From contig CAYVCL010000028.1 of the NCBI GenBank assembly GCA_964450185.1, forward strand, positions 1 through 34,819: a DNA stretch of 34,819 bases, written 5' to 3'. Below the pieces are notes generated by a model that did no database searches, had not been told where the DNA came from, and saw only the letters and a list, made by a program, of their open reading frames with translations. A program made the translations under genes and the position numbers. Positions within the stretch are counted from its first letter, which is position 1. Each line of letters starts with the position of its first letter. This stretch comes from RUG11237 sp964450185. GTDB lineage: Bacteria > Bacillota > Clostridia > Lachnospirales > Lachnospiraceae. This document shows positions 18,301 to 25,915 of this stretch, piece after piece.

Positions 18301-21150
18301 GCCAGTTGGCACCTTTTTGCCATTCTCGGTAGCATAGGTAAATAAATTATCTGCCACAATCACAGGATATCCTGATGCCAGGAAGTTCAGTAAATCGCGC
18401 TTCTTATATGTAGTCAAATCATTTCCTGTTGTTCTTGCTGCCGTAGAATCTCCAGAAAACGCTGTTCTGTCTGTAGAGGTATAATCTCTGTCCAAAAGAC
18501 CAAGACCGGCATCTGCCTTCACTTCTCGTCCTGTGGTATCACCTATATGAGTATATACCAAGCCTGTCATAGACTCATCATTAAAAGCTCGTACACCGGA
18601 AGAAGTCTGTTTGAATTTTCCAATATTGCTTCCAATATAAATCATATCGTAAGTAGCATTCAAATCTTCATTTTTACCGATAAACTCCTGCATTGACATA
18701 CAGGTAAAGCTTACATCGCTCCAGCGATTCTGCTGTGCAAAATAATTAATCCATTTCTTAATGAATTCCAACTGCTTATCTGTCATCTGCTTGTTACCGC
18801 TAGAATCCAATAGGTAATTACCCTTACTGTCACGCTTATAATCATAAGAGAAATCTGCACATGGTTCAATTTCCAATACAGATATATGATTTTTCTTGAT
18901 CTCTACAGCCTGACCGGTGTAATTCAACAAATACTGCAATACCATATCAGCGGAAATTTCCTCTGCATCTATCTGCTCTCTATTGCTTTCAAAATATGCA
19001 TTTGTTTCATTTTCATGGTCAATGGCACTTACCACATCCGGAAACTGTGTAGACAAAATACTCTTTTTGAAATTACTTCTAAAATCTCCGTTTAACATGG
19101 ATAAAACATCCACAGTACAAAGTGGTTTCGTATAATCTCCGGTATTATGTTTGTAAAAATAAATATTTTTGTTCACATAATGACCATTTCTAATTTGGAA
19201 CATAGAATCACTATCTTGAATAATTTCACGACACGTATCTACCGTTTGCTCTGCTTTCCACATATCTTCATTCAAAACATACGTTCCATCTTCTTCTGTA
19301 CATATACTTTGAATCATCGTTATGAAATCATCTTGTGCTAACATTAACAATGCTTTATAGATTCCATTACTTTTCAACACATCTACTGTTCCCTCTGAAA
19401 TTTCCGCAGCATTCATTCCTTCCAATTTTTTTGCCACATCGGAATAAAATGTAATTGCTCGTTCATATTCTTCCAGAATAGAAGTGTCTATCACTAATTT
19501 TAATGGATCCGTTTCACTAATGGCATCCATTACAATTCTTTTTGCAGCCGCATCATAACTATCATTCTGTGTAGATGCCAAGGTAACCCATGGTGAAAAG
19601 ATTTCCTGCTTATCTTCATCACTTAATTTCGGATTCGCATAAGCCCATTCTAAAATCTGTCCTGTCCCTGCCGGATTATAAAAAATCGGCTGCGCTATAT
19701 ATACCAAATCATAATCTGTTAAAGCTGTAATTCCGGCAAGACCATCTACAGAAACTGTAGTTAATTCCACAATATTTTCACTCTGCAACTGCACTTCGTC
19801 TGTAATTCCCAAAACAAAACGTTTAAACAAATCATTGTTTCTGATTTCTGCTTTGGAAACAAATACAAACTGGTAGCCCATACCTTTATAGGAATTCTCA
19901 GGAGCCTCAACATCTTCCTCCTCTGCTACGAATCGGAAAAAACGTCCGCTTTCTGTGCTGTTGTTAAGCCCTTCTTTACTGTAATTCAAATAAACTGTGT
20001 TTCCATTTTCATCTGTAAAATATACTTCTGACAACGGTGTAATCGGCTGCACCGGAGCCTGTGTTGGTTCTTGTGTTGGAACCGCAGTTGGATCTGTTGT
20101 TGGCTGTTCTGTCGGTGTTACCGCACTTTCTGTTGGTGCAAGTGTCACTGTTTCCTCAGGAACCGCAGTTGGGTCTGTTTCATTCCCTTCATTGACAGTG
20201 GCTTCCTTAACCTGTGCTTCTGCCATTCCTTTGTCCATCTGCCCCTTTATATTTACATCTGCCTGAGCAACAACAACACTGTTTCGAATGTTTTTATGTA
20301 GTGTCACCGTTTCTGGTTCTTCCGTAGCTACTGGTTCCGGGGTACTTTCCGGAGTTGGTATTGCTTCCATGGTTGGTGTCAGTACGATTTCTCCTGCCTG
20401 CGTTGGTTCTGCGGTAGGCTCTGCTACGCTTTTCGTTGGTGTAGGTGTCGCTGTGGCTCCTGCACTCTCCGTCGGTGTAGCTACATTAGTCACCTCCGCA
20501 CTATCTGTTGGTGCAGGTGTTACTGTCACATCTGACACTGTTGGTGTAGGTGCTTCTGTACCCACTGGCGTAGGTGTCACTGCTTCTGTTGGAAGCGGTG
20601 TAGGTGTCGCTGTTACTATAATCTCCTGATAATACACCTTTTCATTTGCTAATTCAGATGCACTTACTTCTTGAAAATATCCTGCCACCAGATTTTGTTC
20701 ACTTAGTCCATATCCAACCTGTTCCTCTGTTAAATCCGGTACATTGCTGGTAAACTTATCCTGCTCTCCCGGCTTATAATAAGTCAATGGATACACCGCA
20801 CTGGTGGTAGAATCCATATTTATAATGCCATATTTATTCAGCATTTCTGCAAATTTATAAATTTCTTCATCTGTATAATCTGCTATGATATCCTTAAAAG
20901 GCTCCCGCCCCTTAATTAACATACCAAACATACCCATACTTTCACTGTCAGGAAGTATTTCCAAAATTTTAATGGAACCATTCCCTTCATATGCATCCTT
21001 TGCTTTTGTTTCCACAGAAGCAAACATTCCCCTTGCTTCTACATTCTCTAAAGAAGAATACACAAAATTAATTACTAAAACAATTACCAGCAAAGAGGCT
21101 GCTATTATCTTTTTGGGGATTTTTTTCATTTTTCTATTCTTTTTCTCCAT
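15373..21150 (-). CDS. Giant exported protein (DUF5057-like) with CBM26-like module, putative pilus-tip protein
   Basis: Function not established; 1925 residues. The N-terminal signal peptide or anchor is about residues 13-34 (KKIIAASLLVIVLVINFVYS). It is not a prepilin, as no G-FxxxE site is present. Residues about 178-368 are a Thr/Pro/Ala linker. Three recurrent alpha/beta units can be read: KILEILP (60), YDLVYIAQP (478), LKLVIDTSIL (553); ISVLEIEP (755), YDMIYIGSN (833), PVIVADNLFT (927); KIKILQV (1320), YDMLVIGFID (1420), RSILFTHDTTSW (1458). Between the second and third, about residues 965-1055, a segment with WSGWDTLYAHIWNEGG and TTWPGNKL resembles starch-binding module CBM26. The third unit onward resembles DUF5057 as I remember it. 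AGGAGG lies 7 nt before the start. It is the last gene before the hairpin, 13 bp after the fourth minor prepilin. The position matches PilY1-type tip proteins, which is inference. Confidence 0.8.
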   Translation of the reverse strand: MEKKNRKMKKIPKKIIAASLLVIVLVINFVYSSLENVEARGMFASVETKAKDAYEGNGSIKILEILPDSESMGMFGMLIKGREPFKDIIADYTDEEIYKFAEMLNKYGIINMDSTTSAVYPLTYYKPGEQDKFTSNVPDLTEEQVGYGLSEQNLVAGYFQEVSASELANEKVYYQEIIVTATPTPLPTEAVTPTPVGTEAPTPTVSDVTVTPAPTDSAEVTNVATPTESAGATATPTPTKSVAEPTAEPTQAGEIVLTPTMEAIPTPESTPEPVATEEPETVTLHKNIRNSVVVAQADVNIKGQMDKGMAEAQVKEATVNEGNETDPTAVPEETVTLAPTESAVTPTEQPTTDPTAVPTQEPTQAPVQPITPLSEVYFTDENGNTVYLNYSKEGLNNSTESGRFFRFVAEEEDVEAPENSYKGMGYQFVFVSKAEIRNNDLFKRFVLGITDEVQLQSENIVELTTVSVDGLAGITALTDYDLVYIAQPIFYNPAGTGQILEWAYANPKLSDEDKQEIFSPWVTLASTQNDSYDAAAKRIVMDAISETDPLKLVIDTSILEEYERAITFYSDVAKKLEGMNAAEISEGTVDVLKSNGIYKALLMLAQDDFITMIQSICTEEDGTYVLNEDMWKAEQTVDTCREIIQDSDSMFQIRNGHYVNKNIYFYKHNTGDYTKPLCTVDVLSMLNGDFRSNFKKSILSTQFPDVVSAIDHENETNAYFESNREQIDAEEISADMVLQYLLNYTGQAVEIKKNHISVLEIEPCADFSYDYKRDSKGNYLLDSSGNKQMTDKQLEFIKKWINYFAQQNRWSDVSFTCMSMQEFIGKNEDLNATYDMIYIGSNIGKFKQTSSGVRAFNDESMTGLVYTHIGDTTGREVKADAGLGLLDRDYTSTDRTAFSGDSTAARTTGNDLTTYKKRDLLNFLASGYPVIVADNLFTYATENGKKVPTGINSENGSQAVTDTSNTRTVYVRKSVNWSGWDTLYAHIWNEGGSTYTTWPGNKLTYVSKTDKYYIYKVDMPKKYDSIIINRNVSDESANKAVLGNKDVYTLTMNTYGSVHVAEGAPSGTGSGTVTVDNSTYLYQLLKIATANGQNRDELLSSVTRTTLNSDNVINALTFDWEDRAFPNLLTDGMSEQEAHVTAPSYLNETKVYLNLTKRPTEYKYTENSSKSGKPIDETSINYLKADSSGRYYLEYEFSISTLAGSLSTSDYDCQLYVDANFDGKFSGNSEILDSVVIKEAVSGQVVTKAEGDSVYHLKENTAYTLSRKLPKSFDGCINWKLQVTQNANDKILAAETGYCAIPVTPKKQNGSVDKESTKQKIKILQVTSGTETTEYSYRKTYNGTHVNMQKQMESGTGAWHELLTNIPDFELEITTISAAGTGGFADLCLEYDNNHTSDKGGYALHAGANGETNVDGSGYDMLVIGFIDVFSDVDAGKSARAVAMAEAINKFGASGRSILFTHDTTSWTGNYLHLNESSSDEKNNSAYLSVAIRDLCGNDQFGLVTRTTEDVNMSDYKTYISQFFKNASGTATKASATGKDYSSSDTSAWAELLSLGKDIAFKANTNQTQVVGDTQGSTYTNLRNYNVEWSNTGYASDSYVQYTNGLITSGADTSRMFAKEDDSEQFEIGQINEGAITEYPYILPDSFNVNATHAQYWTVDIESDNNDDNESDLVVWYCINERTKAATKGELPVDDFYKDSPNDVRNNYYIYNKGNITYSGAGHSPISNENEIKLFINTMIAAYNAKVKVPEINIVESGEPEAPDVENIIIPYDTSVTGSSSEFVNFGTGDDGMDGQMKIYFNVYDGNLTARDKNIKIDSIFITDSNGSATYTDDSGNVLSGNIYTDSSQMKIYDTTNNQEVGYEGLISGRTYYIYANISEIFKTDQSIQMHVKMHTDIGSGSNLQSTQTASDYVTISRAEIFDLD
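20040..20620 (-). repeat. Degenerate repeats encoding the Thr/Pro linker of the giant protein
   Basis: Low-complexity DNA coding for TPTP, PTES and DPTAVP-type peptides. Near-identical pieces recur: 21 nt at 20078-20098 and 20159-20179 differ at one base and are exactly 81 bp (27 codons) apart. GGTGTAGGTGTCGCTGT occurs near 20440 and again near 20594. Such repeats may shorten or lengthen in frame between strains. The opposite strand shows spurious Val/Gly-rich open frames here. Confidence 0.6.
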
Positions 21151-21163
21151 GATTTACCTCCTG

Positions 21164-22936
21164 CTATTTTACAGTTACTTCTATTACATCTGACATATTG
21201 GTGTCCTTAAATGTAGCGATAACAGAAATTTTACTTGTCTTTACATCATTACCAATACTCAAATTTATACCACTCTTTGACACATATATAATACTGTTAC
21301 GAATGGATGGATTTGTTGTGGCAGAAATTTCTGACATTGCTCCCTCCAGACCGATCACTTCATAAGGCAATGTAACCGTACCGTTCTTTTGAATTTCCGC
21401 ACCACCATCACCATTTACAAACTGTATAGATACTCTTGGTATCGTTACTGTAATATATGTTGTCACTGGTTCCGGAAGTCTGTCTGCGGTAATATTAGCA
21501 GCTACCTTCAACTGATATTCGTTTTCATAATTAATATCCTTAGCTACTGTCAATATACCATTGTATTTACCCACAGATACTTTATCTGCTCCAAGACCGC
21601 CGTAATCAGCAATACTCCATTGAATATCCAATTCAGAGGATGCCAGGTTTTCCCCTACCACATTGGTAAGAAGCTCTGTGGTTGAATTTCTGTTTGCTGT
21701 AACGGTTCCTGAACCCAAATCAGACAATGCCGTATCCTCTACCTGCACTACCAATTCGCCTGTTATGGATGGATCATGAACGGAAGTTGCCACAATCGTA
21801 AAACTCTTTCCTCTGGCTTCTTTGTCCAAACCAAATACACCACTATTGCTATATAAACTAACCCAACCTAAGTTATCCTCTTTCACGCTGAAAGTAACTT
21901 TTTGCATTTCATCATTTAATTCATCTCCCGAAACAGTTGCTTTTACTTTCAGCATACTTCCGGCATATACTTTAGAAACTTCTGTAGTAACAGAAATACT
22001 TTCAATTTTTGAAATATGTAATTTTGCACTACCTGCCGGAATCACACCTTCTGAATTTTTAGGTGCAACCGCTACCACTTCCACTACACCGCCAGATGCG
22101 GCTGTGGCATCAACCGTTACTTTACCACTGGTATCAATGGTAACTCCCGGTGCATTGACAGACCAGGTTACCATCTGTGAAGGATAACCCACACCAGTAA
22201 CTCGTGCATTGAACTGATAACTTTCTCCCGGTACCACATATACATCCTGTGGTGTAATCTTAACACCCTCTGCCTTACTGTCTAATCCGTTTCTTGTAGC
22301 GGTATAAACCTCAGACTCTATGGTCCCCATTGCAATATTGTTACGGAAAGTCACAACTTTTTGTGAAGTATGGGTTCTGTCCTTTTCCTGTACTTTAATA
22401 GCAATTTCTACTTTCGGATTTTTCAATGAGTTACTCTGGGACGCCTGCGCTGTCACGGATGGTCCGGGAGTAGTTGTCACTGCCGGATCCGGAGTAGCTG
22501 TCGCTCCCATATCTCCCTCTTTTAAAACCACTTCAAAATTGGTTACATTACTTGCAAGAACTTCACTGGTTGAAAATGTGGTTAATGTAACATTTGCTGC
22601 GGAACTGTCATAATAAATTTTCTTATCACTTTTATTCCAAACAATGTATTCTTTTGGTGTTGCACTGGTTTTATCATTAAAAACCGTGAGAATCACCTGA
22701 TTGCCATCATCATCACAGCGGACACCCAGTTTAGCATCAATAATTCTGTTTTCCACATTACTTAATGCAAGCTGCACTTCCTGCTGCAATTCTACTTCAT
22801 TATTAGATGTGCTAAATAATTTTGTTCCAGTCACCATAAATGAAGTCGCCGTAACAATTACGATACTTAAAATTGCAACAGAAATAATCATTTCCAGCAA
22901 GGTAAGACCTTTATTATTATTCATATTCTTTTTCAT
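21164..22936 (-). CDS. Minor prepilin (PilW/GspJ-like) carrying Ig-like domains
   Basis: Putative tip-complex pilin, 590 residues, against about 200-350 for usual PilW/GspJ. The leader MKKNMNNNKG is followed by LTLLEMIISVAILSIVIVTA, a type III signal with Leu at +1 and Glu at +5. The pilin-like part extends to about residue 200 and holds a short Thr/Pro linker (TPDPAVTTTPGPSVTAQ). After it come about three Ig-like domains, for example YVVPGESYQFNARVTGVGYP and KVYAGSMLKVKATVSGDE, akin to the Big_2 repeats of the 1447-residue surface protein. It begins 21 bp after the preceding prepilin gene and ends 13 bp before the giant gene. GGGAGGGAAAG serves as ribosome binding site. Confidence 0.8.
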   Translation of the reverse strand: MKKNMNNNKGLTLLEMIISVAILSIVIVTATSFMVTGTKLFSTSNNEVELQQEVQLALSNVENRIIDAKLGVRCDDDGNQVILTVFNDKTSATPKEYIVWNKSDKKIYYDSSAANVTLTTFSTSEVLASNVTNFEVVLKEGDMGATATPDPAVTTTPGPSVTAQASQSNSLKNPKVEIAIKVQEKDRTHTSQKVVTFRNNIAMGTIESEVYTATRNGLDSKAEGVKITPQDVYVVPGESYQFNARVTGVGYPSQMVTWSVNAPGVTIDTSGKVTVDATAASGGVVEVVAVAPKNSEGVIPAGSAKLHISKIESISVTTEVSKVYAGSMLKVKATVSGDELNDEMQKVTFSVKEDNLGWVSLYSNSGVFGLDKEARGKSFTIVATSVHDPSITGELVVQVEDTALSDLGSGTVTANRNSTTELLTNVVGENLASSELDIQWSIADYGGLGADKVSVGKYNGILTVAKDINYENEYQLKVAANITADRLPEPVTTYITVTIPRVSIQFVNGDGGAEIQKNGTVTLPYEVIGLEGAMSEISATTNPSIRNSIIYVSKSGINLSIGNDVKTSKISVIATFKDTNMSDVIEVTVK

Positions 22937-22957
22937 AAAATACTTTCCCTCCCATCC

Positions 22958-23476
22958 TTACTGAAAATAGGTTGTTTCCGTCTTTCCGGTTATCTTACTA
23001 ATAGTAATCGTACATCGTCCCGTTCCGTTTACTAAAATTTCAATTTTACTCCAATAAACATCAGGAGCGCTTTCATCCGCCGGAAGAAGACCTCCCGTAG
23101 AACGGTCAAAATAGATATCAACCGGTGTGGAGCCCACTGTTGTTACTGAACCATCGGTTTTATAACACTTAAGCGTCAGATTACTTTTTCCTATTGTCTG
23201 ACCCTGCTGTTCCGGCACTCCATTATATATATTTTGTACACAGTAGTTTCCACTGCTATCCACTGTCAAACGCATACCAATATCTCTTCCACCACTGGAT
23301 TTACTCGTTGTATAATTTTGAGTTTTATGTAGTGAAGTGTTGATTTTTTTCACGGTATTTTTTACATTTGTTTTGAAAAGATAACCAAAACCAACAAAAG
23401 AAGCACTGGTAACCACTGCCAGAATCGCTATAACGATAATCAACTCAACCAGTGAAAAACCCTTATTGTTCTTCAT
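22958..23476 (-). CDS. Minor prepilin (FimT/FimU/GspH-like)
   Basis: Small pseudopilin-like protein, 172 residues, the normal size for the GspH/FimT group. A very short leader, MKNNKG, is followed by FSLVELIIVIAILAVVTSAS, a perfect type III signal with Phe +1 and Glu +5. The remainder is beta-rich with SGNYCVQNIYNGVPEQQG and a KIEILVNGTGRCTITISK end, including two cysteines (plus one in LKCYK). A DNA-binding or structural role cannot be told apart from sequence. It is 14 bp after the PilX-like gene and 21 bp before the PilW-like gene, with AGGAGTGAG before its start. Confidence 0.82.
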   Translation of the reverse strand: MKNNKGFSLVELIIVIAILAVVTSASFVGFGYLFKTNVKNTVKKINTSLHKTQNYTTSKSSGGRDIGMRLTVDSSGNYCVQNIYNGVPEQQGQTIGKSNLTLKCYKTDGSVTTVGSTPVDIYFDRSTGGLLPADESAPDVYWSKIEILVNGTGRCTITISKITGKTETTYFQ

Positions 23477-23490
23477 CTATTCTCACTCCT

Positions 23491-25881
23491 TTACTCTTTA
23501 TTCCAGTTGTCATAAGTGACTAATTCTTCCACCACAATACGCTCTCCTTTAGCGATTCCGTCGCTGGTGGTAACACCCATACCATCTTTAAACAAATCCA
23601 TAACGCTGACATCTGTTTGTGTTCCGGCAAGGGTAAATGGTGTTGTCATGTTTAACACATGGCGAATCATTTCCTTATCATTACTAATATCTTCTGTTAC
23701 ACCATCTCCGCCAGTTCCACAGTTAATGGTGATTGTTCCTCCACTTATAATACATCCTCTGAATGGAATGTCTACTTCCACATCACCGGAAGAAATTAAT
23801 AAAGAGGTTTCCGGTTTTAAGTCAGAAATCTTATAATTAGCCTTGTTTGTAACTACAGCCTTTACACCTTCCACTGAGTTTACGAATTCTGCCACATGAG
23901 AACCTGCAAATTCAGTACTGTTACAAAGCTTATTAAACATATCCATATCAATCAGATTTGCGAAAATACCCTGACTGCCTGCAATAGATTCGTCCACATT
24001 ATCTTTCTCTTCCTGAGTTAAACTGCTTGCATTTCGAACCAGTTTTGTAGAAAGTCCTTGAAATACAGATTTATATATAGAAATTTCTGTACTATAGTCT
24101 ACACCGGCTGCATTGTCTGCTGACTTTGTTTCTTTCAACAGTTCATAGGTGTATTCTATATTACCTGCACTGTCCGTAACCTGATTTCCTAAATCATCCG
24201 TCTTTGGAACTCTTCTTAAAATATTACCTGCAACGTTTAATCTTTCAATATCATCGATTTCCAATGTTTTTACATAAATATCCAGATACTGACTAATACG
24301 ATCACTATTTTCAGAAAAATAATCGTAGAAAAACGCAGAAGCTTCTTGCTGACTGTTAAAGGTCATATAATAGTAAATCAAAGTATCATTTGTAGCATTT
24401 CCGTTTGAAGTTCTTACATATTTCTGACGGAATTGTGCGCCGTATTTCGTAGCATAATTAATTCCAGCCTTACTAAAGTCCACTTCCACTCTGTTTGTCG
24501 GGTCTGCACTCAGAAAATCATTTTCATAATCGGAATACAGCACAGGATTTGTTCCCAGTACACATTCATAATTTGAACTACTATTTTTTCTTACATAACC
24601 GATACATTCTGCCGGAACTAAATAAGCAATCTGAGAAGCTTTTGCCGTCAAAGATTCACCCAATGCCACATCGCCATTTGTTTGAATATTCGGCACTGTT
24701 GTTGGCTGTCCGGATGGGACTGGTGTAATAATATCATTGTAATCGTTTACTCCAATATAAGTATTACCCGGGAGCAAAAGACGTTTCAAATCTTTTAACA
24801 TTACATTGGAATTCGTTCCATTGATAATAATAGAACTTCCTTCCTCTGCATATGATTCGGTATAATTTGTAGGAATTCCCATTCCCATATATTTTCCACC
24901 AATCTTCAGGTTACTTCCATTTCCCATAACCGTAGTATCATCCTGAATGTAGGAATTACCTAACAGACTTAACGTACCCTGATTTACCAATGTACCACCA
25001 GCCCACAGGTTTGTGTCCTTATCCATTATGATAGTTCCACTATCCGCTGTTACTAAATCCGGAGTAATTACCACTTCGGAATCTTTAAAGTAAAAACTTT
25101 TTCCGACTCCAGCTATAATACCATCTCTACCACCATAAACACTTCCGGTAATTGTTGTCTTATTGTTAGCAACCAATTTATCGTTAGCCACAAGACTATA
25201 CTCGATGATTTCCGGAATCTGCAAACTAGATTCAAAAGAAATATCCGGAATTGCAATACGAATATCTGTGGTAATTACAGAAACGTAACCTTTATTATCT
25301 CTATATTTTACTCTGATATTCTTCAATACCAAAGAATCCGTATACGGCATCATGATATTGTCTTTTGTTCCATCGGAATCTATATCAACAACTTCAATCT
25401 GCGCTCCAATACTCTTGGAAAATGTATCTGTATCAGCTAAAAGGATAGACTGATCCTGCACAAACGCTTTTAATTTTTTAATATCATATCTGGTATCATC
25501 GTTATAATTGTCATCCATCAATGCTTTTCTTAATTTATTTACATACAGAATCGTAAATTCTTTTTTTCGTTCGTCAGGATCGGAAGAACGCAACTCATAC
25601 TTTTGGATTACATCCATATAAGCAATATCGATTGCTTCCGATGCCTCTCCCTGCAATCCTACCTTAATTTCATCCAAAATCTGCTCTGCAGAATAGAAAT
25701 TATCTTTTGACTGCAAATCATTTGCTTTCATATGAAAGTTTGCCATGCTCATATAAAGCACTACAGAAACTAAAATCCCCATAAGCGCCAGTACTACAAT
25801 AACTAAAACAATGGCAGAACCTTTATTATTTTGTTTTCTTTTTGTCTTTTTATTTTTATCTTCTTTACTCATTTTGTTCAT
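23491..25881 (-). CDS. Large minor pilin (PilX/GspK-like) with beta-helix-like middle
   Basis: Putative tip pilin, 796 residues, far above the usual 200-350 for PilX/GspK. A long, very basic leader of 21 residues ends KQNNKG and is followed by the helix SAIVLVIVVLALMGILVSVV. Ser is at +1 and Leu at +5, so the +5 Glu is missing; lack of Glu5 is characteristic of GspK, the terminal pseudopilin. The early mature part (SMANFHMKANDLQSKDNFYS) fits PilX/GspK. Residues about 225-390 are Gly/Asn-rich short strands such as GGTLVNQGTLSLLGNSYIQ, suggesting a beta-helix. A linker (TPVPSGQPTTVP) and a large unrecognised C-terminal region follow. It is 34 bp after the PilV-like gene and 14 bp before the GspH-like gene. 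Confidence 0.75.
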   Translation of the reverse strand: MNKMSKEDKNKKTKRKQNNKGSAIVLVIVVLALMGILVSVVLYMSMANFHMKANDLQSKDNFYSAEQILDEIKVGLQGEASEAIDIAYMDVIQKYELRSSDPDERKKEFTILYVNKLRKALMDDNYNDDTRYDIKKLKAFVQDQSILLADTDTFSKSIGAQIEVVDIDSDGTKDNIMMPYTDSLVLKNIRVKYRDNKGYVSVITTDIRIAIPDISFESSLQIPEIIEYSLVANDKLVANNKTTITGSVYGGRDGIIAGVGKSFYFKDSEVVITPDLVTADSGTIIMDKDTNLWAGGTLVNQGTLSLLGNSYIQDDTTVMGNGSNLKIGGKYMGMGIPTNYTESYAEEGSSIIINGTNSNVMLKDLKRLLLPGNTYIGVNDYNDIITPVPSGQPTTVPNIQTNGDVALGESLTAKASQIAYLVPAECIGYVRKNSSSNYECVLGTNPVLYSDYENDFLSADPTNRVEVDFSKAGINYATKYGAQFRQKYVRTSNGNATNDTLIYYYMTFNSQQEASAFFYDYFSENSDRISQYLDIYVKTLEIDDIERLNVAGNILRRVPKTDDLGNQVTDSAGNIEYTYELLKETKSADNAAGVDYSTEISIYKSVFQGLSTKLVRNASSLTQEEKDNVDESIAGSQGIFANLIDMDMFNKLCNSTEFAGSHVAEFVNSVEGVKAVVTNKANYKISDLKPETSLLISSGDVEVDIPFRGCIISGGTITINCGTGGDGVTEDISNDKEMIRHVLNMTTPFTLAGTQTDVSVMDLFKDGMGVTTSDGIAKGERIVVEELVTYDNWNKE

Positions 25882-25915
25882 AAAACCTCACCATTATCCT
25901 CTGTTTACTGTTGCC

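Noticed and set aside
19997..20629. Val/Gly-rich open frames on the plus strand
   Set aside because: They are the complement of the Thr/Pro linker repeats (ACX/CCX codons read backwards), have no ribosome binding sites and overlap a clear gene.
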